From Lachnospiraceae bacterium (lineage in GTDB: Bacteria > Bacillota > Clostridia > Lachnospirales > Lachnospiraceae), in assembly GCA_017436865.1 (NCBI GenBank), contig JAFSCH010000056.1:1-62315 (forward strand): a DNA stretch of 62,315 nucleotides. Direction: 5' to 3'. Below, in pieces: positions 33,923 to 43,983 of the stretch. Position 1 is the first letter of the stretch. Each line of letters starts with the position of its first letter. The position numbers and the translations under genes were made by a program. The notes beneath the pieces were generated by a model. That model had not been told where the DNA came from. It did no database searches and saw nothing but the letters and a program-made list of their open reading frames with translations.

Positions 33923-36169
33923 ATGAAAGGTATATACGCAAATATTATCGTAGATATATCTCATGAGAAGGTTGACCGTCCTTTTCAATACCGTGTTCCG
34001 GAGGAGTTGTTAGGGCAGTTAGAGGTAGGAATGTCAGTAATGATTCCTTTTGGAAAAGGGAATAAGCTGATAAAGGGCTATGTTATGGAGCTTACGGATA
34101 CACCGGAGTATGAGGTATCTAAAATAAAGCAGGTGGCTTCTGTGGTAGCAGGAGGAGTCAGTGCGCAGACAGATTCCATTAAGCTTGCTTGGTGGATTAA
34201 GGAACATTATGGTTCTACCATGATTGCTGCGCTTAAGACAGTACTGCCTGTAAAACAGAAAATGAAACAGGTGGTTAAGAAGACGGTCTGTTGTTTGGTG
34301 GATTCGGATACTGCATTTTTGAAAAGTGAGGAATTTGAGAGAAAACATCAGACGGCAAAGGCAAGATTAATGCGGGAATTATCTATGCAATCAACGTTGC
34401 CACAGCTCTTAGTTACTGGAAAGCTGAATGTTACGACACAGACGATACGTTCTTTGGAACAGGCAGGACTTGTAGAGGTAATCGAGGAAAATGTCTATCG
34501 TAGTGCCTTGCCTGACACAACAAGCAATCGTTGGGCAGTAGGAGGAAAAAAACAGCTTTCTGAGGAACAGCAGGCAGTTGTAGATGGAATCATAGAGGAA
34601 TACCGTCAGGGAATTCGTGACACCTATTTGGTTCGTGGGGTAACTGGAAGTGGTAAGACGGAAGTATATATGGAACTGATTGAGCAGGTGATTGCATTAG
34701 GAAAACAGGCAATTGTACTGATTCCGGAGATTGCATTAACGTATCAGACTTTGCTTCGTTTTTATCAGAGATTTGGTGACAGAGTTTCTGTTATGAATTC
34801 TAAGTTGTCTCCAGGAGAGCGTTCTGACCAGTTCGAACGGGCAAAAAAAGGCGAGATTGATATTATGATAGGACCTCGATCTGCGCTGTTTACGCCATTT
34901 GAAAGGCTTGGGCTGATTATCATAGACGAAGAACATGAAGCCAGTTATAAAAGTGAGACGATGCCGAAGTATCATGCAAGAGAGGTTGCAAAGGAAATCT
35001 GTCGTATGCATAAGGCAAGTCTGTTACTTGGCTCTGCAACGCCTTCGTTGGAAGCTTATTTTCGAGCAAAGGAAGGGACAATAAAGCTTTTTGAATTGAA
35101 TAACAGACTGGCAGGTGGAGAACTACCGACGGTTTATATAGAAGACTTACGAGAAGAATTGAAGCAGGGAAATCGTTCTATTTTCAGTAGAAGGCTAAAG
35201 GAGCTTTTGCAGGATAGGTTGCAAAAGGGCCAGCAAAGTATGTTGTTTTTAAATCGAAGAGGCTTTGCGGGCTTTGTATCCTGTAGGGCATGTGGGCATG
35301 TTATGAAGTGTCCGCATTGTGATGTTTCCTTGTCAGAACATAAAAACGGAAAGCTGGTATGTCACTATTGTGGTTATGAAACGCCTCAGGTAACGAAGTG
35401 TCCGGAATGCGGTTCTAAATATATTCTGGGATTTCGTGCAGGAACGCAACAGATAGAGGAAATGTTATTGAAAGAATTTCCTACAGCAAGGGTACTTCGT
35501 ATGGATGCGGATACTACAAAGAATAAGGATAGCTATGAAAAGATACTTTCACAGTTTGCTAATGAAGAGGCAGATATTCTTGTTGGTACGCAGATGATTG
35601 TAAAAGGACATGATTTTCCAAAGGTAACGCTAGTAGGAGTGATTGCAGCAGATATGTCTTTGCATGTGGGAGATTACAGGGCAGCAGAGAGAACGTTCCA
35701 GTTACTAACACAGGCAGCAGGAAGAGCCGGAAGGAGTACACTTCCGGGAGAAGTGGTTATTCAGACCTACCAGCCGGAGCATTATGCGGTCGTGCATGCG
35801 GCAAAGCAGGATTATGAGGGCTTTTATGAAGAAGAAATTGCTTATCGCGATTTGATGATGTATCCGCCTGTTGCTAATATGATGGCAATTCTGGTATTAT
35901 CAAATGATGAGCTAATGGGCATGACGCATGCAAGTGAGCTTGTAGACACCATGAAACAACAGTTTAAAGAGGAACGTCTTAGTGTTATTGGTCCTGCATC
36001 AGCGTCTATTGGGAAAATTAATGATATTTATCGCAGTATTATCTATGTAAAGCATAGAGATTATGCTATGCTAGTTAAGGTAAAAGATGCGATGGAAGCC
36101 TTGATTGAACAAAAAGGTTGGAATGCGGATACAGTGCAGTTTGACTTTAATCCAATGAGTGCTTATTAA
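33923..36169 (+). CDS. priA: Primosomal replication restart helicase PriA
   Basis: A 748-residue superfamily 2 helicase that reloads the replication machinery at stalled forks. The N-terminal DNA-binding domain has VDRPFQYRVPEE; the helicase core has RGVTGSGKTEVYMELI, IDEEHEASYKSE and LLGSATPSLEAY. A zinc-binding insert supplies paired cysteines (SCRACGHVMKCPHCD, VCHYCGYE, KCPECGSKY), and the C-terminal part has GTQMIVKGHDFPKVTLVGV and QAAGRAGR. I start at atg 33923 because gtggag (33910-33915) lies seven bases upstream; gtg 33917 is also in frame. Confidence 0.96.
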   Translation: MKGIYANIIVDISHEKVDRPFQYRVPEELLGQLEVGMSVMIPFGKGNKLIKGYVMELTDTPEYEVSKIKQVASVVAGGVSAQTDSIKLAWWIKEHYGSTMIAALKTVLPVKQKMKQVVKKTVCCLVDSDTAFLKSEEFERKHQTAKARLMRELSMQSTLPQLLVTGKLNVTTQTIRSLEQAGLVEVIEENVYRSALPDTTSNRWAVGGKKQLSEEQQAVVDGIIEEYRQGIRDTYLVRGVTGSGKTEVYMELIEQVIALGKQAIVLIPEIALTYQTLLRFYQRFGDRVSVMNSKLSPGERSDQFERAKKGEIDIMIGPRSALFTPFERLGLIIIDEEHEASYKSETMPKYHAREVAKEICRMHKASLLLGSATPSLEAYFRAKEGTIKLFELNNRLAGGELPTVYIEDLREELKQGNRSIFSRRLKELLQDRLQKGQQSMLFLNRRGFAGFVSCRACGHVMKCPHCDVSLSEHKNGKLVCHYCGYETPQVTKCPECGSKYILGFRAGTQQIEEMLLKEFPTARVLRMDADTTKNKDSYEKILSQFANEEADILVGTQMIVKGHDFPKVTLVGVIAADMSLHVGDYRAAERTFQLLTQAAGRAGRSTLPGEVVIQTYQPEHYAVVHAAKQDYEGFYEEEIAYRDLMMYPPVANMMAILVLSNDELMGMTHASELVDTMKQQFKEERLSVIGPASASIGKINDIYRSIIYVKHRDYAMLVKVKDAMEALIEQKGWNADTVQFDFNPMSAY

Positions 36170-36209
36170 ACATTTACATATAAAATAGGTTAAGGAAAGG
36201 GATAAAAAT

Positions 36210-36704
36210 ATGGCTATTAGAACAATTAGAGAAATTGGAGATCCAGTATTAAATAAGATTTCTAAGGAGGTAACAGAAGTAACTCCAAGAATTCAGGATT
36301 TGATTGATGATATGTTTGAGACAATGTATGAAACCAATGGTGTTGGACTTGCAGCACCACAGGTGGGAATTTTGAAAAGAATCGTAGTAATCGATACAAC
36401 AGGAGAAGATCCTATTGTGTTAATTAATCCTCGTATTGTGGAGACTGATGGTGAGCAGACAGGAAATGAGGGGTGTCTTAGTGTTCCGGGAAAATCTGGT
36501 ATAGTAACAAGACCAAACTATGTAAAGGTGATAGCACAGGACGAAAATCTGGAAACTTTTGAAATCGAGGGAACAGAATTGCTTGCCAGAGCGTTTTGCC
36601 ATGAAATTGATCATCTTGACGGTCATCTTTATGTAGAAAAGGTAGAGGGCGATTTAGTAGATGTAACACCGATGGATGATGATGACGAAGAGTGGGAAGA
36701 CTAA
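36210..36704 (+). CDS. def: Peptide deformylase
   Basis: Removes the formyl group from nascent protein N-termini using a metal centre. The 164-residue protein carries the three signature motifs: GVGLAAPQVG (about 44-53), EGCLSVPG (about 88-95), whose cysteine binds the metal, and HEIDHLDGHLY (HExxH, about 130-140). The acidic tail (DDDDEEWED) is unusual but common among clostridial members. Directly upstream of fmt, it makes a functional pair: Fmt adds and Def removes the formyl group. Confidence 0.97.
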   Translation: MAIRTIREIGDPVLNKISKEVTEVTPRIQDLIDDMFETMYETNGVGLAAPQVGILKRIVVIDTTGEDPIVLINPRIVETDGEQTGNEGCLSVPGKSGIVTRPNYVKVIAQDENLETFEIEGTELLARAFCHEIDHLDGHLYVEKVEGDLVDVTPMDDDDEEWED

Positions 36705-36731
36705 GAGAGCATTGGAACAAAGAGGTGGAGA

Positions 36732-37667
36732 ATGAAAGTTGTATTTATGGGAACGCCTGACTTTGCAGTAGGCGCATTAGAAGCAATAATAGAGGCAGGA
36801 CATGAGGTTACCGCAGTAGTAACCCAGCCGGACAAGCCAAAGGGAAGAAGCGGACAGATGCAGTTTCCGCCAGTAAAGGAATGTGCAGTAAAATATAACC
36901 TTCCGGTATTTCAGCCAATTAAGGTAAAAGAGCCGGAGGCAGTGGAAGAGTTGCGTAAATACGAGGCAGATATTTTTGTGGTAGCAGCATTTGGGCAGAT
37001 TTTAACAAAAGAAATTTTAGATATGCCACGTTACGGTTGCGTGAATATTCATGCTTCGCTTTTGCCTAAATATAGAGGCGCAGCACCGATTCAGCAGGCT
37101 ATTCTTGACGGCGAAGCAGAAACCGGTGTTACGATTCAGCAGATGAATGAGGGCATTGATACGGGAGATATTCTCAGTACGGTGATTGTTCCAATCGATA
37201 AGAAGGAAACTGCGGAAACTTTATTTGTAAAATTAGAAGAAGCAGGAGCTCAGTTAATTGTAGATACGCTTGTGAAAATTGAAAAAGGTGAGATTACGCC
37301 AGTTCCACAGGATCATGCAAAGGCAAGCTATGTCAAAATGATGAAGAAGACGCTTGGAAAGATTGATTGGAATAAAGATGCCGTTGTAATCGAGAGGCTT
37401 GTTAGAGGTTTAAATTCATGGCCAAGTGCGTATACTTTCTTTGAAGGAAAGAGCCTCAAACTTTGGGATTGTGATGTATTAGAAGAGACTTGTGACGAAG
37501 AACCAGGCACAATTGTAAGAGTGAATAAGGATTCCATTGATGTAGCAACTGGTAATGGTGTCCTTAGAATCTTAGAGCTTCAGTTAGAGGGGAAAAAGAG
37601 AATGGATACCAAATCTTTCCTGCTTGGTAATGCATGGAAAGCAGGAATGTGTCTTGGAGAAAAATAA
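36732..37667 (+). CDS. fmt: Methionyl-tRNA formyltransferase
   Basis: Formylates initiator Met-tRNA with 10-formyl-THF. The 311-residue protein has an N-terminal Rossmann domain starting VVFMGTPDFAVGALEAIIEA, the folate-site region NIHASLLPKYRGAAPIQ with Asn and His of the active site, and a C-terminal tRNA-binding domain ending with FLLGNAWKAGMCL. The start atg 36732 follows aggtgga. Length matches the family. Confidence 0.97.
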   Translation: MKVVFMGTPDFAVGALEAIIEAGHEVTAVVTQPDKPKGRSGQMQFPPVKECAVKYNLPVFQPIKVKEPEAVEELRKYEADIFVVAAFGQILTKEILDMPRYGCVNIHASLLPKYRGAAPIQQAILDGEAETGVTIQQMNEGIDTGDILSTVIVPIDKKETAETLFVKLEEAGAQLIVDTLVKIEKGEITPVPQDHAKASYVKMMKKTLGKIDWNKDAVVIERLVRGLNSWPSAYTFFEGKSLKLWDCDVLEETCDEEPGTIVRVNKDSIDVATGNGVLRILELQLEGKKRMDTKSFLLGNAWKAGMCLGEK

Positions 37668-37688
37668 TTTTACAATGGATTTTATGAT

Positions 37689-37715
37689 GTAACTAAGAAG
37701 TAATGGAATAGTTAC
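37689..37715 (+). repeat. 27-base palindromic repeat
   Basis: gtaactaagaagtaatggaa followed by tagttac. The arms gtaact-a and tagttac pair, and it lies in the 66-base gap between fmt and yugP inside the operon. Confidence 0.65.
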
Positions 37716-37733
37716 ATAGAATGGAGGAAGTGT

Positions 37734-38438
37734 ATGCCGTATTATTACTATCGTTTTGATTCGACTTATATATTAGTGTTAATAGGTGCTTTGTTGTCTA
37801 TTTGGGCATCTTCAAGAGTACAGTCAACTTATAACAAGTATTCGAGAGTTAGAAGCATGTCAGGTATGACAGGCGCACAGGTAGCAGAGATGATTTTAAG
37901 AAATAAGGGAATCCATGATGTCAGAGTGGAGCATGTAAGAGGTAATCTGACAGATCATTATGACCCTAGAAATAAAGTGGTAAAGCTTTCAGATGCAGTG
38001 TACAACTCACAGTCTGTAGCTGCACTTGGAGTAGCGGCACATGAATGTGGTCATGTAATTCAGCATCATGAGAATTATGGTCCTTTAAATCTTAGAACAA
38101 TGCTTGTTCCGGCAGCAAACATTGGTTCAAAAGCAGGTATTCCAATTATTTTATTAGGAGTATTACTGGGATATAATTCGACCTTAGTAACAATTGGGAT
38201 TTGGGTGTTTGCACTTGCAGTAGCATTTCAGCTTGTAACACTTCCGGTAGAATTCAATGCTTCCAGACGTGCGTTAGTATGCTTGGAGGAATATGGTGTA
38301 GTTACCGATGATGAGAAATCACAGAGCGCTAAGGTGTTGCGTGCTGCAGCTTATACTTATGTAGCAGCGGCAGCAGCCTCTATCTTACAGTTGTTGCGTC
38401 TCATAATGCTGTTTGGTGGCAGAAGGAGAGATGATTAA
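37734..38438 (+). CDS. Zinc metallopeptidase of the YugP family
   Basis: A 234-residue membrane-associated peptidase, probably acting on membrane proteins. Residues about 12-28 form a first helix. The zinc motif is AAHECGHVIQHHENYG (HExxH, about 101-110), followed by further helices (AGIPIILLGVLLGY, VAFQLVTLPVEFNASRRAL). The NASRRAL segment is a family hallmark. The neighbouring rsmB begins two bases after the stop, so translation is coupled. Substrate unknown. Confidence 0.9.
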   Translation: MPYYYYRFDSTYILVLIGALLSIWASSRVQSTYNKYSRVRSMSGMTGAQVAEMILRNKGIHDVRVEHVRGNLTDHYDPRNKVVKLSDAVYNSQSVAALGVAAHECGHVIQHHENYGPLNLRTMLVPAANIGSKAGIPIILLGVLLGYNSTLVTIGIWVFALAVAFQLVTLPVEFNASRRALVCLEEYGVVTDDEKSQSAKVLRAAAYTYVAAAAASILQLLRLIMLFGGRRRDD

Positions 38439-38440
38439 GG

Positions 38441-39808
38441 ATGAAACAGGAACAGGTAAATCTTCGTCAGCTGGTTATGGAAATGCTGCTTGCAGTTACT
38501 ATACAGAGAGAAGACAGACCAACGGAATATAGTCACGTTATGATTCGTGATGTTTTGAATAAATACAATTACCTTTCCGCACAGGAAAAGGCTTTTATGA
38601 AGAGGCTTTTTGAAGGTACACTGGAGCGTATGATAGAGCTTGATTATTGTATCGACCAGTTTTCGAAGGTCAAGGTAGCGAAAATGAAGCCGGTTATTCG
38701 CACGATTATGCGAATGAGTGTGTATCAGATTTTATATATGGATGCAGTGCCGGATTCAGCAGCGTGTAATGAAGCAGCAAAGCTTGCGGCAAAGAAAGGT
38801 TTTTCAACTTTAAAAGGCTTTGTTAATGGTGTGCTTCGTAATATCGTTAGAAACAAAGAACAGCTTCCTTATCCTGATAAAGAGAAGGATTTGGAAACTT
38901 ATCTATCGGTTACCTATTCTATGCCGATGTGGATTGTAAAGCTTTGGCTAGAACAGTTAGGAAAAGAAACAACAGAGATTTTGCTAAAAGGATTGCTTGA
39001 AGAGCATCCGGTAACCATTAGACTTCGTAAAGATAAGTTGGCAGAACTTGAAAAAGCATTGCACGGGCAAGGTGGAATCATAGAAAAACAGTCGTATCTT
39101 CCTTATGCATATCGTATTGCAAAGACGGATGATATGAGTCAATTGCCTGGTTATGAAGAAGGAGCCTTTGTGATTCAGGATGTAAGTTCCATGCTTGCGA
39201 TAGAAGCATTGGGGATTAAATCAGGCATGAAGATTCTGGATATTTGTGCGGCTCCGGGTGGTAAGTCTATGCTGGCAGCAGACAAGCTTGACGGAACCGG
39301 AAAAGTAGAGTCAAGAGATATTTCAGAGTATAAGGTTACGCTTATGCAGGAGAATTTTGACCGTTGTGGATTGCAGAATGTGCAAGCAGTTTGTAAGGAT
39401 GCAACACAGCCAGACGAGAGCTGGATTGGACAGGCAGATATTGTGATTGCAGATGTACCATGTTCGGGACTTGGGGTTATCGGCAAGAAGCGCGATATTA
39501 AGTATAAAATGACACCAGAGGCGATAAAGGATATTGTTGCATTGCAGGAGCAGATATTAGAGCAGGCAGTCAACTATGTGAAGCCACAGGGGTTGTTGTT
39601 ATTCAGTACATGTACGATTAACAAGACAGAGAATGAAGCGCATGTAAAGTTTTTACAGGAAAAATACAATATGACACCGATGTCATTGGATGATACTTTA
39701 CCGGAAATGCTGCATTCGGAAACAACCAAAAAAGGATATTTGCAGTTACTACCTGGAATCCATGATACGGATGGATTTTTTATCAGTGTATTAAAAAAGG
39801 ACAGATAA
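38441..39808 (+). CDS. rsmB: 16S rRNA (cytosine-967-C5)-methyltransferase
   Basis: Methylates 16S rRNA at C967. The 455-residue protein has an N-terminal NusB-like RNA-binding domain (about 1-150: YNYLSAQEKAFMKRLFEGTL, FVNGVLRNIVRNK) and a C-terminal SAM domain with DICAAPGGKSMLAADKL, ADVPCSGLGVIGKKRDIKYK (the PCSG cysteine helps product release) and LLFSTCTINKTENE (the catalytic TC cysteine). It is packed between yugP and rlmN with gaps of two and one bases. Confidence 0.95.
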   Translation: MKQEQVNLRQLVMEMLLAVTIQREDRPTEYSHVMIRDVLNKYNYLSAQEKAFMKRLFEGTLERMIELDYCIDQFSKVKVAKMKPVIRTIMRMSVYQILYMDAVPDSAACNEAAKLAAKKGFSTLKGFVNGVLRNIVRNKEQLPYPDKEKDLETYLSVTYSMPMWIVKLWLEQLGKETTEILLKGLLEEHPVTIRLRKDKLAELEKALHGQGGIIEKQSYLPYAYRIAKTDDMSQLPGYEEGAFVIQDVSSMLAIEALGIKSGMKILDICAAPGGKSMLAADKLDGTGKVESRDISEYKVTLMQENFDRCGLQNVQAVCKDATQPDESWIGQADIVIADVPCSGLGVIGKKRDIKYKMTPEAIKDIVALQEQILEQAVNYVKPQGLLLFSTCTINKTENEAHVKFLQEKYNMTPMSLDDTLPEMLHSETTKKGYLQLLPGIHDTDGFFISVLKKDR

Positions 39809-39809
39809 C

Positions 39810-40859
39810 ATGAAAGATATAAAATCACTTACATTACCACAATTGAAGAAGGAGATGGAAGCACTTGGTGAAAAGGCGTTTCGTGCAAAGCAGCTCTATG
39901 AGTGGATGCATGTTAAGCTTGCAAGAAGCTATGAGGAAATGACGAATATTCCAAAAAGTCTTATTGCAAAGTGTGAGGAACATTTTACATATACCTCTTT
40001 AAAAGAGGTTATGGTGCAAACCTCTGCGATTGATGGGACAAAGAAGTTTTTATTTGAACTTGCAGACGGTAATTTTGTGGAAAGTGTATGGATGAAATAT
40101 CACCATGGCAATTCGGTATGTATTTCTTCTCAGGTGGGCTGTCGTATGGGATGTCGTTTTTGCGCATCTACATTGGATGGCTTGGAGCGCTCGTTGTTAC
40201 CGGGTGAGATGTTAGATCAGATTTATGCGATTTCCAGAGCAACAGGAGAACGTGTATCGAATGTCGTTGTCATGGGAACGGGTGAGCCACTGGATAATTA
40301 TGATAATTTGTTACAGTTTTTGCGAATGCTTTCGGATGAGAACGGATTACATATCAGCCAAAGAAATATTACCGTTTCTACCTGTGGTATTGTAGAGAAT
40401 ATGCGTCGTTTGGCAGATGAGAAGCTTCAGATTACATTAGCCCTTTCCTTGCATGGCTCAACGCAGGAAAAGAGAGCAGAGCTTATGCCAATTGCCAGAA
40501 AATATGATATTCAGAAAGTTATTGATGCCTGTCGTTATTATTTTGAACAGACAGGGAGACGTATCACCTTCGAGTATAGTTTGGTAGGTGGAGTAAATGA
40601 TACCAATGAAGATGCAGAGAATCTTTGCAAGTTGATTGGAGATGTAAATTGTCATATTAATTTGATTCCGGTAAATCCGATTAAAGAAAGGGATTATATC
40701 GAATCCGAGCGTAGAGATATTCTAAATTTTCAAAATAAACTTGAAAAAAAGCACATTAATGTTACAATACGTAGAGAGATGGGGAGAGATATTGACGGAG
40801 CGTGTGGCCAGCTACGTAGAAGAGTCTCAGCAAAATTTAAAAAGGATTTTTCATCGTAA
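39810..40859 (+). CDS. rlmN: 23S rRNA (adenine-2503-C2)-methyltransferase
   Basis: A radical SAM enzyme that methylates A2503 of 23S rRNA and some tRNAs. The 349-residue protein has an N-terminal accessory domain (KAFRAKQLYEWMH), the cluster motif CRMGCRFCAS (C111, C115, C118) after SVCISSQVG, GTGEPLDNYDN, STCGIVENM, LALSLHG and the C-terminal cysteine GACGQL. An A2503 family member rather than Cfr is inferred from length and from chromosomal context. Confidence 0.95.
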   Translation: MKDIKSLTLPQLKKEMEALGEKAFRAKQLYEWMHVKLARSYEEMTNIPKSLIAKCEEHFTYTSLKEVMVQTSAIDGTKKFLFELADGNFVESVWMKYHHGNSVCISSQVGCRMGCRFCASTLDGLERSLLPGEMLDQIYAISRATGERVSNVVVMGTGEPLDNYDNLLQFLRMLSDENGLHISQRNITVSTCGIVENMRRLADEKLQITLALSLHGSTQEKRAELMPIARKYDIQKVIDACRYYFEQTGRRITFEYSLVGGVNDTNEDAENLCKLIGDVNCHINLIPVNPIKERDYIESERRDILNFQNKLEKKHINVTIRREMGRDIDGACGQLRRRVSAKFKKDFSS

Positions 40860-40882
40860 TTATGAAGGTGCTGAATAATTAC
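40856..40882 (+). repeat. 27-base palindromic repeat overlapping the rlmN stop
   Basis: gtaattat, then gaaggtgctga, then ataattac. Compared with the copy at 45645, both arms carry the paired change (c to t on the left, g to a on the right), so pairing is kept. The taa stop of rlmN lies in its left arm. Confidence 0.75.
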
Positions 40883-40911
40883 ATGCAGATTAGAGAGTGG
40901 AGGAAACCCAG

Positions 40912-41649
40912 TTGAAGTCATTTGCGATAACGGATGTAGGTAAAAGACGGGAACTGAATGAAGATTATATATATACTTCAGAAAAAATGATTGGAAATTT
41001 ATCCAATCTTTTTATCGTTGCCGATGGAATGGGAGGGCATAATGCAGGAGATTATGCATCCAAGCATACCGTGGAGAAAGTTGTAGAGACCGTTGAAGAG
41101 TTAAAAAATGAATGGGATATTGAAGAAATCATACAAGAAGCAATTTATCGAGCAAATGCTTATATATATGAGAAGTCAAGAGAAGATATGAGCTTAAGAG
41201 GCATGGGGACAACGTTGGTTGTTGCTGCTATTAAGAATCAGGAAGTAACGGTAGCGAATATCGGAGACAGTCGGATGTATGTGGTAAATAGAGATATTAC
41301 GCAGATTACGAAAGATCATTCGTTGGTAGAAGAGATGGTTACCATGGGAGGTCTTGATAAAGAAGCTGCAAGAAATCATCCGGATAAGAATATTATTACG
41401 AGAGCGATTGGGGTAAAGGAATTCGTTCTTGCAGATTTTTTCGAGGTCAAGCTGGAAAAGGAAGATAAGATACTGCTTTGTACAGATGGTTTAACGAATA
41501 TGCTTAAAGATGACGAAATACACCATATTATTCAGAGTAATGAAGATGTTGAAGCAGCAGCGAGAGCGTTAATCGCAGCAGCGAATGAAAATGGCGGACG
41601 TGATAATATAGCAGTGGTTCTGATAGAACCGTTTGGAGGTCTTGAATGA
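40912..41649 (+). CDS. prpC: PP2C-type serine/threonine phosphatase (Stp1/PrpC)
   Basis: Removes phosphate from targets of the PrkC kinase next door. The 245-residue protein shows the PP2C motifs with metal-binding aspartates: NEDYIY, VADGMGGHNAGDYASK, RGMGTTLVVAAI, NIGDSRMYVV, DHSLVEEMV, LLCTDGLTNML and GGRDNIAVVLI. I start at ttg 40912, eight bases after tggagg (40898-40903); an in-frame gtg at 40897 lies within that site. It overlaps prkC by four bases. Confidence 0.93.
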   Translation: MKSFAITDVGKRRELNEDYIYTSEKMIGNLSNLFIVADGMGGHNAGDYASKHTVEKVVETVEELKNEWDIEEIIQEAIYRANAYIYEKSREDMSLRGMGTTLVVAAIKNQEVTVANIGDSRMYVVNRDITQITKDHSLVEEMVTMGGLDKEAARNHPDKNIITRAIGVKEFVLADFFEVKLEKEDKILLCTDGLTNMLKDDEIHHIIQSNEDVEAAARALIAAANENGGRDNIAVVLIEPFGGLE

Positions 41650-43979
41650 TTAAGTTAGGGATGCTGATAGGAGACCGTTACGAGATACTCGATAAAATCG
41701 GAACGGGTGGGATGTCAGATGTATATAAAGCAAAAGATCAGAAGCTAAATCGTTTTGTTGCGGTTAAGGTTCTGAAACAGGAATTTTCTGAGAATAAAAA
41801 CTTTGTTTCTAAGTTTAGGGTGGAAGCTCAGGCAGCGGCCGGGCTGATGCATCCAAATATTGTAAATGTTTATGATGTTGGAGAAGAGGATGGTATCCAT
41901 TATATTGTGATGGAGCTTGTAGAAGGAATTACGTTAAAAAAATATATTGAAAAAAAGGTAATGCTTACGACAAAAGAGGCAATCAGTATTGCTATTCAGG
42001 TAGCCATGGGAATTGAGGCTGCTCATAATAATCATATTATTCATAGGGACATAAAGCCTCAGAATATTATCATTTCCAAGGAAGGAAAGGTGAAGGTTAC
42101 TGACTTTGGTATTGCAAAGGCGGCATCTAGCAATACAATAACATCGAATGTAATGGGATCTGTACATTATACTTCACCGGAACAGGCAAGAGGTGGCTTT
42201 TCGGATGCAAAGAGTGACATTTATTCCATGGGTATTACATTTTTTGAGATGTTGACAGGACGTGTACCATTTAATGGAGATACAACTGTTGCCATTGCGA
42301 TTAAGCATATTCAGGATGAGATGCCGACACCAAGAGAATTTGTGCCGGAGATACCAGTTAGTGTAGAAAAGATTGTATTAAAGTGTACACAAAAGAGTCC
42401 GGATCGCAGATACCAGAGTATGGAAGAGATGATTCGTGACTTAAAGAAATCATTAATTAATCCGGATGAGGATTTTGTACAGTTAAATTATGCGGATGAA
42501 GCTGGTAAAACAAGGGTTGTGCCAGAGGTAAGACCGACAGCAAAGCCTGTTGATAACATAGAATTAGAAAAGACGCAGGATGTGCAGATTAATATAGAAA
42601 AACCGATTCGTAGGGAACAGCATGCTAGAACAGAGGAGTTGCAGGAGATTCAGAAGAAACGAAAGGCTGAGTCAGAAACAACTTCTAATACCAAGAAGAA
42701 TGGAAAGAAGCAACATAAAGCGAATCAGGCAAAACCAGTAAAAAAAGCAAAGAAAAAGTCACCAAAGAAAAAAGAATACACGGTATATCAGAAGCAGGAT
42801 AGTAGTGCTGTAAATAGAAAAAATCTTCATCATTTTGAATATGGGGATGATATGGACTATACGAAGAATGATGATGAGTATGACTATGATCCAAAAGTAG
42901 AAAGCCTGACTACGATTCTTACGGTAATTGCAGCAGTTGTTATTGGATGTATTTTCTTGTATTTTACAGGAAAGGCGATGGGAATCTTTGCGACTTCGCA
43001 GACTCAGGGAAAAGAGATCTCGCAAGGAGAAAAGGTAGAACGTTCTGTTATGCCTGAATTTGAAGGCAAAAATGTGCAGGAAGTAAAAGAGGCTTTGAAT
43101 AAAGTAAATCTTGGTTGCAAGACGACTTATATAGAGTCGACAGAGTATGCAAAGGATGTTGTTATTTCGGCAGCTCTTGATGATGAAGCGCAAACGAAGG
43201 TACTAGTAAATGACCAGATTGTTAAGAATACGACAATTGTTCTGGTTGTAAGTGCAGGTGCAGAAGGGATGAGAGTACCAGATGTAGTAGGGCTTCCTGA
43301 AGCAGAAGGGACTGCAAGACTGAAAAATGAAGGATTTAAGGTTCAGAAAACAGATGCATATTCAACAGAGTTTGCAAAAGGTATTATTATTTCTCAAACG
43401 CCAGAAGGCGACAGTGTTGCAGGAATAGAATCTGAAATTACAATTGAAATCAGCAAAGGTGCAGAAAATGTAGAGGTTCGTATGCCACAGATTCTTGGTT
43501 ATAATAGAGAAGCTGCAATTAGTACTTTGGAGGCGGCAGGTCTTATAGTAGGAAATATAGAAGAATCTTATAGCTCCGAATATGCAGCAGGACTTATCTG
43601 TTATCAGAGTTTTGCTACCGGTACAACGATAAATGAAGGAACGACAGTTGATTTAAAAATTAGTATCGGAAGTGAAGTTGCGACCTATAGTTGTAATCTA
43701 AACATTCAGGCACCGCCTGATTATACAGGTGGAAATGCAGAGGTTATTCTGACTACAACGGATTTTTCGGAACAGCTTTGGTATTCACAAAACGTAACTT
43801 CTTTTCCGGTTAATATTAATCTAAGTGGCTTTTCAAGCTCTTCTGCGTATGGCATTGTAACCATATCTTATCTTAAGAATGTGGAAGAGATTGTAACTGA
43901 TTCTGATGGAAGGCAGACAGTGCAGATGAATCAGGCGTTAGCTCAGACACAGCAAAATGTACAATTCGTAAAGGAATAG
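41646..43979 (+). CDS. prkC: PASTA-domain serine/threonine protein kinase
   Basis: A membrane kinase that senses cell-wall fragments; 777 residues. The kinase domain (about 10-270) is intact: IGTGGMSDVYKAKD, VAVKVLK, HRDIKPQNIII, VTDFGIAKA and GSVHYTSPEQARGG. A charged, lysine-rich linker of about 140 residues (KKAKKKSPKKKEY) leads to one membrane helix (about 424-444), then three PASTA repeats (MPEFEGKNVQEVKEALN; VPDVVGLPEAEGTARLKN; MPQILGYNREAAISTLE) and an extra beta-rich C-terminal domain. In Bacillus and Clostridioides the homologue affects germination, wall homeostasis and antibiotic tolerance. Confidence 0.95.
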   Translation: MIKLGMLIGDRYEILDKIGTGGMSDVYKAKDQKLNRFVAVKVLKQEFSENKNFVSKFRVEAQAAAGLMHPNIVNVYDVGEEDGIHYIVMELVEGITLKKYIEKKVMLTTKEAISIAIQVAMGIEAAHNNHIIHRDIKPQNIIISKEGKVKVTDFGIAKAASSNTITSNVMGSVHYTSPEQARGGFSDAKSDIYSMGITFFEMLTGRVPFNGDTTVAIAIKHIQDEMPTPREFVPEIPVSVEKIVLKCTQKSPDRRYQSMEEMIRDLKKSLINPDEDFVQLNYADEAGKTRVVPEVRPTAKPVDNIELEKTQDVQINIEKPIRREQHARTEELQEIQKKRKAESETTSNTKKNGKKQHKANQAKPVKKAKKKSPKKKEYTVYQKQDSSAVNRKNLHHFEYGDDMDYTKNDDEYDYDPKVESLTTILTVIAAVVIGCIFLYFTGKAMGIFATSQTQGKEISQGEKVERSVMPEFEGKNVQEVKEALNKVNLGCKTTYIESTEYAKDVVISAALDDEAQTKVLVNDQIVKNTTIVLVVSAGAEGMRVPDVVGLPEAEGTARLKNEGFKVQKTDAYSTEFAKGIIISQTPEGDSVAGIESEITIEISKGAENVEVRMPQILGYNREAAISTLEAAGLIVGNIEESYSSEYAAGLICYQSFATGTTINEGTTVDLKISIGSEVATYSCNLNIQAPPDYTGGNAEVILTTTDFSEQLWYSQNVTSFPVNINLSGFSSSSAYGIVTISYLKNVEEIVTDSDGRQTVQMNQALAQTQQNVQFVKE

Positions 43980-43983
43980 TTGG

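Noticed and set aside
40880-40912. Start of prpC at gtg 40897
   Set aside because: That codon lies in front of or within the ribosome binding site tggagg; ttg 40912 has correct spacing.
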